The notes: generated from the letters alone by a model not told the origin. Counted from the first letter of the stretch, positions 1 to 6,681 are shown. The stretch is DNA of 8,143 nt from Gammaproteobacteria bacterium (GCA_029864225.1 JAOTTU010000088.1:1-8143), one strand, 5' to 3'. Numbers and translations are program-made.

Positions 1-213
1 GTCGCGACAATGGAAAAAGCCAGCTACAGCAAGGAACCGGTCCAGACCCAGTTCGGCTGGCATGTCATCCTGCTGGAAGACAGTCGGGAAAGCACCCCGC
101 CGCCCTTCGAGGACGTCAAGGACCGCTTGAAGATGGCGGTGACCAATCAGCAGCTGCAGCAACACATCCAGCAGGTCAGGGAATCCGCAGAGATCGAGAT
201 TCCCGCCGAGTGA
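1..213 (+). CDS. Parvulin-type peptidyl-prolyl isomerase, C-terminal end (partial)
   Basis: The gene runs in from the left edge; 70 codons are visible, ending in TGA at 211-213. The frame is already open at base 1, so the ATG at 10 is almost certainly an internal methionine. The segment TQFGWHVILLED is the last beta-strand signature of the PpiC/parvulin rotamase fold, and the preceding YSKEPVQ matches the usual run-up to it. After the domain comes PPPFEDVKDRL and a Gln-rich helix, a tail typical of periplasmic foldases of the PrsA/PpiC/SurA group. Such enzymes catalyse cis-trans isomerisation of prolyl bonds, usually on exported proteins. The signal peptide or lipobox would lie outside the window, so location and exact subfamily cannot be settled. 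It is convergent with the minus-strand group that follows. Confidence 0.88.
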   Translation, partial: VATMEKASYSKEPVQTQFGWHVILLEDSRESTPPPFEDVKDRLKMAVTNQQLQQHIQQVRESAEIEIPAE

Positions 214-220
214 TATCAAC

Positions 221-250
221 CGGATGACCGGAGCTGTCTCCGGTCATCCG
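221..250. terminator. Perfect 13-bp hairpin between convergent genes, probable bidirectional terminator
   Basis: The arms CGGATGACCGGAG (221-233) and CTCCGGTCATCCG (238-250) are exact reverse complements around a 4-base loop, CTGT. The hairpin starts 8 bases after the isomerase stop and lies 24 bases beyond the stop of the convergent MinD-like gene, so it could end transcripts from both sides. There is no clear T-tract on either strand, so strict intrinsic termination is uncertain. It might instead act with Rho or stabilise 3' ends. Confidence 0.6.
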
Positions 251-273
251 CTGTTCCGGTGACGCCGGGAAGT

Positions 274-1770
274 TCAGTGCAGCCGCTTGTGTGCGGGATG
301 ATGATCCGTGGGCTTGTCCTTCGCGAGACCCTTCACCGGTGCATCCGCCTGCAGCCTCTGGTTGGTCTCCGGCAGGTGCCAGTAATGCACCCGAATCTGC
401 CCCTGCGGGGTGTAGATCACGCTCAGGCAGGCATCACGCGCCGCTGAAACGGCCTCGCAGACACACTCCCCCTCCTCGCCCTTGCTCTGCCGCAGGCCGG
501 GAATGCGCTCCAGCTCCCGGCTGATGAGGCCCATCGTCTGGTCATCGCCCGGCACCAGGAAGGCGTACTTGATATAGCGCCCATGCTTCAGCCAGTCGCT
601 GTCCTGTCCACTGACCGGGTTTTCCTCCACCTGGATACAGACTTGTTCCTGGTGGGAGACCGACTGCTTCAGGGCCTTGAGGATGACCGCCAGCGTCATC
701 TCGAGGGCATCGGCATCGGCTACCGTCCAGGCCGCGTCCGTGCTGTCGTGCAACGCGGTCAGGCGCGCATGGAAGGCGTGCATGTCAGCCGCCAGGTAAT
801 GCATGACGGCGGAGAAACTTTCCATGACGTTATCGAATTTGGTGAGCGGACCCTCGAAACGCAGCACGGTCGATGGCTGCCGGTCGCTGCGGCTAGCGGT
901 CAGCGGTTCCGGCCCGGCCAGCGCCGAATCCTCGGCGTGATCTTCGAGATCGATGTTGCCGGCGATATGGACTGGCCGTTGTAGCGTGCTGGCCAGCGCC
1001 GTCCAGAAGCCGGTCAATCCCGCCGCATTTCGTTCGCTGCCAACCCCGGCGTCACTGTCGAGCGCTTCGGCAAGCTTCACTACCTGGGCGGCGGCATCGG
1101 CGTCCGGAAAAATCGAGGTGAACGCCTGGCGCAGGCCCTGGGCCGAGACCACGTGTTTGTCGCTGGCCACACTGCCCAGCAAGCGGACCTCGTAGCCCAA
1201 CCAGTTCCTGACCTGCTCGGCAAAGCGGGCATGAATCTCCTGCACCGGAGTCGTTTCACGCGTCTTGTTGATCACCAGCGCGACCCGGTTATCGAAGCCG
1301 TTGAGTTGCAGCACCTTCAGCAGGGCAAAGGCCTCGGTCTGCGAACGCAGTTCCGGTGTGATCACGAGCACGACCAGGGGTGACTCCAGGCAGCAGGCGA
1401 CCACGGCCCGCGCTGAAAACCCCGAGGTATCGATCAACAGGTCATTGTAGGCCGCCCGGGCCTCATGGGCGGCCACCACCGGGGCCAGTTCGGTCTCGGA
1501 CAGCTCGTGCCAGCCGGACACTGGCAGTTGTGATGAAATGAGGTCGACACCCTGGTAACCGCGGCAGCTCACCGCTCCCGCGCCGGACTGGCCGTTCTGA
1601 TCCGGGTGGCGCGCCAGGCGCAGCAACTGGGTAACCGCCAGGCGGCCCCCTTCATCGTGATAGAGGCCCACGAGATTCCCCTTGCGGACCAGTTCGAGTG
1701 CCAGATTGAGGGCCAGGTGGGTCTTGCCGACCCCGTCCAGCCCGCTGGTGATGGTGATGATTCTTGTCAT
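274..1770 (-). CDS. MinD/ParA-like P-loop protein with altered Walker A and a long uncharacterised C-terminal part
   Basis: The 498-residue product begins with the usual N-terminal strand and P-loop of MinD/ParA/FlhG proteins (ITITSGLDGVGKT, residues 5-17). The phosphate-binding K16-T17 are kept. The signature lysine of the deviant Walker A motif (KGGxGKT) is replaced by Leu11, and the following Gly by Asp12. The switch region after strand 2 reads YHDEGG (37-42) rather than the common DxD. A second Asp strand is present (LLIDTSG, 111-117), as is VALVINK (163-169), an expected base-contacting segment. Residues about 1-237 form the NTPase domain. A polar linker and an unrecognised domain follow (about 300-498), ending in a His-rich tail. 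The start is fixed because the P-loop begins almost at once, although no good Shine-Dalgarno precedes it. It is the last gene of the group begun by the GGDEF-EAL gene. FlhG/FleN-like or pilus/division positioning roles are possible, but no direct evidence points to one. Confidence 0.75.
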   Translation of the reverse strand: MTRIITITSGLDGVGKTHLALNLALELVRKGNLVGLYHDEGGRLAVTQLLRLARHPDQNGQSGAGAVSCRGYQGVDLISSQLPVSGWHELSETELAPVVAAHEARAAYNDLLIDTSGFSARAVVACCLESPLVVLVITPELRSQTEAFALLKVLQLNGFDNRVALVINKTRETTPVQEIHARFAEQVRNWLGYEVRLLGSVASDKHVVSAQGLRQAFTSIFPDADAAAQVVKLAEALDSDAGVGSERNAAGLTGFWTALASTLQRPVHIAGNIDLEDHAEDSALAGPEPLTASRSDRQPSTVLRFEGPLTKFDNVMESFSAVMHYLAADMHAFHARLTALHDSTDAAWTVADADALEMTLAVILKALKQSVSHQEQVCIQVEENPVSGQDSDWLKHGRYIKYAFLVPGDDQTMGLISRELERIPGLRQSKGEEGECVCEAVSAARDACLSVIYTPQGQIRVHYWHLPETNQRLQADAPVKGLAKDKPTDHHPAHKRLH

Positions 1771-1806
1771 GCCGATAGGCGAGTCAGTGTATCCGCTAGA
1801 TGGCCC

Positions 1807-1822
1807 GGCGCGTCAGCGCGCC
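1807..1822 (-). other. GC hairpin enclosing the lipoprotein stop codon
   Basis: GGCGCG (1807-1812) and CGCGCC (1817-1822) pair perfectly around a 4-base loop that, on the coding strand, is CTGA and contains the TGA stop of the lipoprotein gene (1815-1813). No T-run follows in the direction of transcription. It could partly terminate, protect an upstream mRNA end, or reduce coupling to the next gene 42 bases on. It may also be chance in GC-rich DNA. Confidence 0.35.
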
Positions 1823-2007
1823 TGTTCATCGATGAGCTGGCGCTGGCGCTGGCTGCCATCCATGAGTACGCCTTCAACGTCGCGGGCCTTGTCGATCATG
1901 TCTGTCTGTGTCTTCCAGACATGGTTGCCCTGCAGGCCGGCATCGTCACCGGTATCGGTACACGCCGCCAGTACGATTACGGCACAGAATAGTATCGCCT
2001 TAAACAT
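1813..2007 (-). CDS. Small predicted outer-membrane lipoprotein
   Basis: This 64-residue product has a short lipoprotein signal peptide: Lys3, a hydrophobic core (residues 4-15) and a clean lipobox LAAC with the lipidated cysteine at position 16. Residue +2 is Thr rather than Asp, so by the Lol rule it should go to the outer membrane. The mature part is about 49 residues. It has a polar start and then a charged, probably helical stretch with DKARDVEGVL and QRQRQLIDEQ. This tail resembles that of other short gammaproteobacterial proteins I have seen without a known role (recollection, not a search). A good ribosome binding site precedes the ATG. It sits 18 bases after the GGDEF-EAL gene and 42 bases before the MinD-like gene, so it is probably co-transcribed with both. 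Function unknown. Confidence 0.78.
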   Translation of the reverse strand: MFKAILFCAVIVLAACTDTGDDAGLQGNHVWKTQTDMIDKARDVEGVLMDGSQRQRQLIDEQAR

Positions 2008-2013
2008 CGTCTT

Positions 2014-2019
2014 CTCCCC
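2014..2019 (-). promoter_or_regulatory. Ribosome binding site of the small lipoprotein gene
   Basis: GGGGAG on the minus strand lies 6 bases upstream of the ATG at 2007. It is the best Shine-Dalgarno match in this three-gene group, and it supports the short lipoprotein gene as real and its start as chosen. Confidence 0.65.
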
Positions 2020-2025
2020 GTCGAT

Positions 2026-4320
2026 CTACAGACCATGCAGGACCTCGCGTCCCTCATGCAACCACACAGCGATTCCGGTTTTGTCCATGGGTTCGCCGAT
2101 GTAATAACCCTGGTAACTGTCACACCCCATTTCCCTCAGTCTCTCGTAAACCTGGCGGCTCTCCACCCCCTCGGCGGTGACGCTCAGTCCGAGGTTGTGC
2201 GCCAGGTCGATGGTGGCGTGAACAATGGAGGCGTTGTCTTCATCCGTGTCCATGTCGCTGACGAAGGACTTGTCCACCTTAAGCGTGTCGACCGGCAGGC
2301 GCTTGAGGTAGACCAGCGATGAATACCCGGTCCCGAAGTCATCGATCGACAGTTCAAAGCCCCTGCCGCTGAGTTGCTCCAGTATCTCGATCACCTGTTC
2401 TGGATCCATCATCACCTCGGTCTCGGTGATCTCGAGCAGCAGCGACCGGGGTCCCAGCCGGTGCCGCGCGAGCGCCGCCCCGATCAGGTCCGCGAGGTTG
2501 TAGTCATGCAGGATGTGCATTGACAGGTTGATGCCGACACGCAGGCCCGGGCTGGACTGCTGTAACGACACCAGTTCCGTACAGGCCGTATCGATGATCC
2601 ACTCCGTTAGCTGGCGAATCAACCCGCTCTGCTCCGCCACCCGAATGAAGTCGTCCGGCAACAGCAGGCGGCCGTCGGGCCGGCGCCAGCGCACCAGCGC
2701 CTCCAGATAACTGATCTTGCCGGTCTTGATATCAAGCACCGGCTGGTAGACGAGGAACAGGTCATTGCCTTCAAGGTCATGGCTCAGTGCCCCGTCCAGG
2801 GTCATCCTGGCCGCCTTGATCTCCGCGACGATGTTCGGGTCGAAGACGGCGCAGCCGGGCTGGCGCTTCTTCGCGGTATACATCGCGTAGTCGGCATTGC
2901 GCAGCAGGGTTTCGACGTCTTCGCCATGGTCCGGCATCAGCGCGATACCGATGGAGACCGAGGCCGACAGCTTATGGCCCTCCACCTCGAAATCGGCCCC
3001 CATGGACTGGATGATCTTTTCGGCGACCTGCAGGGCCTGTTCGCTGTCGGTGTCGGGAAGAATCACCGTGAATTCGTCGCCACCGAGGCGCGCCAGTGTG
3101 TCGGACTCGCGCAGCACATCCGCCATGCGGCCGACCACCTGCTTCAGCAGCAGATCACCGGTGTGATGCCCGAGCAGGTCGTTGACGTACTTGAAGCGGA
3201 CCAGGTCGACCAGCAGGATCGCCGTCATTGACGGGGCCCGGCGCTGCTCGACAATCAGCTGCTTCAGGCGGTCTTCCAGCAGGGCCCGGTTGTAGGTGCC
3301 GGTCAGGGGGTCGCGGATGGCCATGTCCTGCAAGGTCTCGTAGAGCTCGCCCAGGGCGTGGAAACTGGCCGGGGCATTGCCGGCAGCTCCCGTCCCCGCC
3401 CCGGCATCCTGCCCCCCTTTGACCAGACGGCCCCGGCTCAGCTGGGAGCTGAGTTCCCGGAGCGGCATGAATACGGAATAGCGCACGAACCACAGGGCGA
3501 TAGCTACGGCCAGCAGGGTGATGGCAATCACCACCACGATCAGGCGCTTGTTGGTCTGGCCGAGCCGGAACAGCAGCGCCTCCACGCTGCCGGCGGCCTC
3601 GACCCTGAGTAGCGCGGTGCCATCGCCGGCAGCCAGGGTGTAGGCCGAGACCACAGCATTGCCGGAGACGGCCTCATTCCACCCGGGGGAGACATGCAGT
3701 GCATCACCCGTGGGTGACACCAGCCGGACCGGCAGCGCCAGCGTACCCTCCATGGCGGCCAGCGCCGGCACGGGATCGGAGACCACCTGCAGGTGGCCCG
3801 ACACCGCCGTCGCCGCGACTGGCAGGATCACGGCCTGGTAGGTGTGGTCACCGGATCGGCATAACCCCGCGGCACGCCCGGACGGCCGCTTATCCGCGCG
3901 CGCCCTGTGAACAAGTTCGGGGCAGATCACCCCGGCAGCTCCGGACGAGCGGGATGCCGATCCCAGCAGCCCGGTATCGCGATTGTAGACAGTCAGCCCG
4001 ACGATGTCCGTCAGCGCCGCGCGGCGAAGCTGCTGCTCCAGTTCGGCCGACATCCGGGCGCTGTCCGGGGAGTCGAGGGCTGCCTGGAATTCCCCGTCGG
4101 CGATGAGCTGTTCACCGAAACGGAGCGCCCCCGCCTCCAGCCCGGCCACCACGTCCTGCACCTTGAGCTCGAGCAGCCGCGCCGTGTGCTCGCGCTTGAA
4201 ATCGAAGCTCAGGTCACGGTAAACCCGCGTGGTGACGATGGTGGTGGCGGCCGCGATAATGCCCAGCAGGATGATGCTGATCACCAGGCCGGACAGCAGA
4301 TTGAGTTTGAAACGTTTCAT
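2026..4320 (-). CDS. Membrane-bound bifunctional GGDEF-EAL protein (c-di-GMP synthesis and breakdown)
   Basis: The 764-residue product has a transmembrane helix at about 9-31, a probable periplasmic sensor region at 32-258 that I do not recognise, and a second transmembrane helix at about 259-283. A Gly/Ala-rich linker (302-317) precedes the GGDEF domain (about 335-495) and the EAL domain (about 505-760). The cyclase site looks intact: GGDEF at 413-417, metal Asp372, substrate Asn380 and Asp389. An RxxD inhibitory site is present at 404-407, five residues before GGDEF. The esterase site also looks intact: EAL at 540-542, Asn598, Glu630, the DDFGTGYSSL loop from Asp660, Lys681, Glu717 and Gln737. 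By family knowledge it should make c-di-GMP from two GTP and/or cut it to pGpG. Which activity dominates cannot be read here. The Lys/Arg-containing N-terminus before TM1 supports the start; GGGGGA upstream is only 2 bases from the ATG. It heads the group with the lipoprotein and MinD-like genes. Confidence 0.95.
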   Translation of the reverse strand: MKRFKLNLLSGLVISIILLGIIAAATTIVTTRVYRDLSFDFKREHTARLLELKVQDVVAGLEAGALRFGEQLIADGEFQAALDSPDSARMSAELEQQLRRAALTDIVGLTVYNRDTGLLGSASRSSGAAGVICPELVHRARADKRPSGRAAGLCRSGDHTYQAVILPVAATAVSGHLQVVSDPVPALAAMEGTLALPVRLVSPTGDALHVSPGWNEAVSGNAVVSAYTLAAGDGTALLRVEAAGSVEALLFRLGQTNKRLIVVVIAITLLAVAIALWFVRYSVFMPLRELSSQLSRGRLVKGGQDAGAGTGAAGNAPASFHALGELYETLQDMAIRDPLTGTYNRALLEDRLKQLIVEQRRAPSMTAILLVDLVRFKYVNDLLGHHTGDLLLKQVVGRMADVLRESDTLARLGGDEFTVILPDTDSEQALQVAEKIIQSMGADFEVEGHKLSASVSIGIALMPDHGEDVETLLRNADYAMYTAKKRQPGCAVFDPNIVAEIKAARMTLDGALSHDLEGNDLFLVYQPVLDIKTGKISYLEALVRWRRPDGRLLLPDDFIRVAEQSGLIRQLTEWIIDTACTELVSLQQSSPGLRVGINLSMHILHDYNLADLIGAALARHRLGPRSLLLEITETEVMMDPEQVIEILEQLSGRGFELSIDDFGTGYSSLVYLKRLPVDTLKVDKSFVSDMDTDEDNASIVHATIDLAHNLGLSVTAEGVESRQVYERLREMGCDSYQGYYIGEPMDKTGIAVWLHEGREVLHGL

Positions 4321-4378
4321 CGTCCCCCGTGCCAGGGTGGTTATTTTTTGACCATCTTAGCACGGCAAACGCCCGCGC

Positions 4379-4399
4379 CGCGGCTGTTTCAGGGCCGCG
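4379..4399 (-). terminator. Weak hairpin after ligA
   Basis: CGCGGC (4379-4384) and GCCGCG (4394-4399) form a 6-bp stem with a 9-base loop, starting 17 bases past the ligA stop. No T-tract follows on the minus strand. It may mark the end of the smc-zipA-ligA transcript, but readthrough into the GGDEF-EAL gene 96 bases downstream cannot be excluded. Confidence 0.28.
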
Positions 4400-4416
4400 T
4401 GGCCACGTAAAAATGC

Positions 4417-6681
4417 TTACTTCAGCAGCTCCAGGCAGGCCGCCTCGTCGAGGATCTCGATACCCAGTGCCTGCGCCTTGTCGAGTTTCGAACCCGGGTT
4501 ATCGCCAACCACGAGGTAATCGGTTTTTCCGGAAACGCTGCTACTGACTTTGGCGCCCAGCGCCTGCAAGCTTGTCTTAAGTTCATTACGCGGCATCGAG
4601 AGCGTACCGGTCAGCACGAAGGTCTTGCCAGCCAGTGGCTGTTGCCGGGGCTTTTCTACCGGACCCCAGTGCACCCCTGCCCGCCTGAGCCGGGCAATGA
4701 CTTCCCGGTTGTGCGATTCACTGAAAAACTCGACGATGTAGTTTGCAACAACGGGGCCGACGTCATGCACAGTCTCCAGCGCCTCGATGTCTGCCTCCAT
4801 CAGGGCATCCAGTTCACCAAACTCACGCGCCAGAGTCCGGGCCGTTGCATCACCGACTTCGCGGATACCAAGTGCATAGATGAAACGTTCAAGCGTGGTT
4901 GCCTTGCTATTGTTCAGCGCATTGACAAGATTATTTGCCGATTTCTCGGCCATACGCTCGAGACCGGCAACAGCTGCGAGCGACAGGCGGTAAAGATCAC
5001 TGACATCATTGATCAGCCCCTTGTCCACCAGTTGATCCACCAGCTTGTCACCCAGCCCCTCGATATCCATGGCACCTCGTGAGGCAAAGTGCTTAATGGC
5101 CTGCTTGCGCTGCGCCGGGCAGAACAGCCCACCCGTGCAGCGCACCACGGCCTCGTCTTCGGCACGAGCAACATGCGAACCACATACCGGGCAAACAGGG
5201 TATTCCTTCAGGATATCGAACCGGCGGGCACCCTTCCTGCGCTTGTCTTTCAGCACCCGCACCACCTCGGGTATCACGTCACCAGCCCGGCGCACGATCA
5301 CGGCATCGCCCGGTCGCACATCCTTGCGGTCAATCTCGTCCTGGTTATGCAGGGTCGCATTGGTCACGGTCACTCCACCGACGAACACCGGCTCCAGCCG
5401 TGCCACCGGGGTCAGGGCACCGGTGCGTCCCACCTGCACGTCGATACCGAGCACCCGGGTCTGTTCCTCCTGGGCCGGGAACTTGCGCGCGATCGCCCAG
5501 CGCGGCGCACGCGCAACGAAGCCCAGCGCTTCCTGCTGGTCGAGCCGGTCCACCTTGAAGACCACGCCGTCGATATCGAAGGGCAGCGTCGCGCGCGCTG
5601 CTTCCAGCTTGCGGTAATAGTCCTTGCAGCCCGCCAGGCCGTGCACCCGCTCGACACCGCCATAGACCCGCAGGCGCCAGTCGCGCAGTCGCGCCAGGAT
5701 ATCGCTGTGCCGGTCCGGCAGTTCGCCGCCCTCGACCTGGCCGACCCCGTAGCAGTAGATCTCCAGCGGCCGCGCTGCCGTGATCTTCGGATCCAGCTGG
5801 CGCAGGCTCCCGGCCGCTGCATTGCGCGGGTTGACAAAGGGTTTCTGGTGTTTCTCGAGTGCCTGCCGGTTGAGCCGCTCAAAGCCCTTGTGCGACAGGT
5901 AGATCTCGCCGCGCACCTCGAGCACCGGGGGTATGCCCCGGCCCTCTAGCCGCAGTGGCACACCGGTCACGGTGCGCACGTTAGCGGTGATGTCCTCGCC
6001 GGTCACCCCGTCGCCGCGGGTCGCGGCACGCACCAGCATGCCGTTTTCATAGCGAATACTGACTGCGACACCATCAAGTTTCGGTTCAGCGGCATAATGA
6101 ACTTTTACTTTGAACTGAATGGTATTTCTGGCCGCTTTTATGAATAAGGCGGTAATGTCCTTACGTTTTTTATCATTAGCGTAACTGATATCATTATTCA
6201 ATTTGGAAAATACTTCAGCAAAACAATCAACCAATTCGTCATGCCCATCGCTACATTCATCAAAGATAGAAAGGATGTAATCCTTTAGATCTGTTGCATT
6301 CTTGATTGAATCAGTTGTGTCTATATCAGGACCTGATGTTATCCAGTCCTTTATCATCCCCTCGACCAGCAAAACACGCACGCGGCGGTCGAAGTCGGCG
6401 AGTTCCTCGTCGCTGAAGGCGTTGTCCAGCGACAGCATACGCATGGCATGGCGCACCTCGCCAAAGGCCTTCGACGGCGCTGCGCCGATGCGCTGGGTTG
6501 GGGAATCCGGTGTGACCAGTTCGGGGTACTGCGCCTCGAGGTCCTGCAGTTCGCGCAGCAGGCGGTCGTATTCGGCGTCGGTGATGACCGGGTCGTCGAG
6601 GACGTAATAGCGGTAGTTGTGCTCGTGGAGTTGCTTGTGCAGTTCGCCGGCGCGCTGGCGTACCGCCTTTGGCACACTCAT
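4417..6681 (-). CDS. ligA: NAD+-dependent DNA ligase with an ~83-residue insertion before the active-site lysine
   Basis: LigA seals single-strand nicks in duplex DNA in replication and repair, using NAD+ as AMP donor. Order of parts: domain Ia with the NMN-binding HNYRYYVLDDP segment (21-31); MLSLDNAFSD (82-91); then about 83 extra residues (about 109-193); the adenylation domain from AAEPKLDG with catalytic Lys201; EVRGEIYLS (255-263); FDIDGVVFKVD (368-378); ARKFPAQEEQ (398-407). The OB-fold contains VGRTGALTPVARLEPV (417-432). The four-cysteine zinc finger uses C497, C500, C515 and C521. Helix-hairpin-helix repeats lie at about 535-670 and the BRCT domain at about 680-754. Length is 754 against about 671 in E. 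coli. From the FxxRV motif to the catalytic Lys is 100 residues here and 17 in E. coli as I recall its sequence. Everything outside the insert looks complete, so the enzyme is probably active. The ATG overlaps the zipA stop (ATGA) without a clear Shine-Dalgarno, suggesting translational coupling. Confidence 0.97.
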   Translation of the reverse strand: MSVPKAVRQRAGELHKQLHEHNYRYYVLDDPVITDAEYDRLLRELQDLEAQYPELVTPDSPTQRIGAAPSKAFGEVRHAMRMLSLDNAFSDEELADFDRRVRVLLVEGMIKDWITSGPDIDTTDSIKNATDLKDYILSIFDECSDGHDELVDCFAEVFSKLNNDISYANDKKRKDITALFIKAARNTIQFKVKVHYAAEPKLDGVAVSIRYENGMLVRAATRGDGVTGEDITANVRTVTGVPLRLEGRGIPPVLEVRGEIYLSHKGFERLNRQALEKHQKPFVNPRNAAAGSLRQLDPKITAARPLEIYCYGVGQVEGGELPDRHSDILARLRDWRLRVYGGVERVHGLAGCKDYYRKLEAARATLPFDIDGVVFKVDRLDQQEALGFVARAPRWAIARKFPAQEEQTRVLGIDVQVGRTGALTPVARLEPVFVGGVTVTNATLHNQDEIDRKDVRPGDAVIVRRAGDVIPEVVRVLKDKRRKGARRFDILKEYPVCPVCGSHVARAEDEAVVRCTGGLFCPAQRKQAIKHFASRGAMDIEGLGDKLVDQLVDKGLINDVSDLYRLSLAAVAGLERMAEKSANNLVNALNNSKATTLERFIYALGIREVGDATARTLAREFGELDALMEADIEALETVHDVGPVVANYIVEFFSESHNREVIARLRRAGVHWGPVEKPRQQPLAGKTFVLTGTLSMPRNELKTSLQALGAKVSSSVSGKTDYLVVGDNPGSKLDKAQALGIEILDEAACLELLK
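6100..6357 (-). other. AT-rich in-frame insertion inside ligA coding ~83 residues
   Basis: Coding for residues about 109-193 of the ligase, this stretch has about 35% GC (89 of 257 bases for 6101-6357 by hand count), against 39 of 60 (65%) in 6361-6420. It carries ATA codons (residues 110, 114, 120, 181), AGA (185), CTA (132) and TTA (179), unlike its neighbours. No stop interrupts the 85 codons, so it is read as protein rather than as an intron. The peptide is charged and probably mostly helical, with segments DLKDYILSIF, ELVDCFAEVFSKL and DITALFIKAARNTI and two cysteines (C143, C153). It has no intein splice-junction residues I can see and is far shorter than an intein. The exact ends are uncertain by a few codons; the likely native junction is VEG (106-108) to KVHYAAEP (193-200). 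Domain identity unknown. Confidence 0.82.

Noticed and set aside
3155..3493. 112-codon minus-strand frame overlapping the GGDEF-EAL gene
   Set aside because: Frame-shifted shadow rich in Pro, Gly and Arg, lying wholly inside an intact gene.
4340..4368. Possible promoter for the GGDEF-EAL gene on the minus strand (TTGCCG, 17-base spacer, AATAAC)
   Set aside because: Only 4 of 6 matches in each box and a leader of about 13 bases; too weak to annotate, although a promoter somewhere in 4321-4416 is plausible.
4398..4407. 10-bp palindrome CGTGGCCACG after ligA
   Set aside because: Short, with no loop, overlapping another weak hairpin; could be an operator half-site but nothing supports it.
5089..5949. 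Long plus-strand open frame of 286 codons opposite ligA
   Set aside because: Antisense shadow in GC-rich DNA. The minus strand carries unmistakable ligase motifs throughout, and the plus-strand product looks like no known protein.
6131..6170. Hairpin (about 7 bp with one G-T pair) near a run of six T on the plus strand inside the ligA insert, resembling a terminator
   Set aside because: The T-run lies about 12 bases beyond the stem, the plus strand has no gene here, and AT-rich DNA gives such patterns by chance.
6100..6357. Intein or self-splicing intron within ligA
   Set aside because: The segment is too short for an intein and has no Cys/Ser start or His-Asn end at its junctions. It is fully open in the ligase frame, which an intron need not be.
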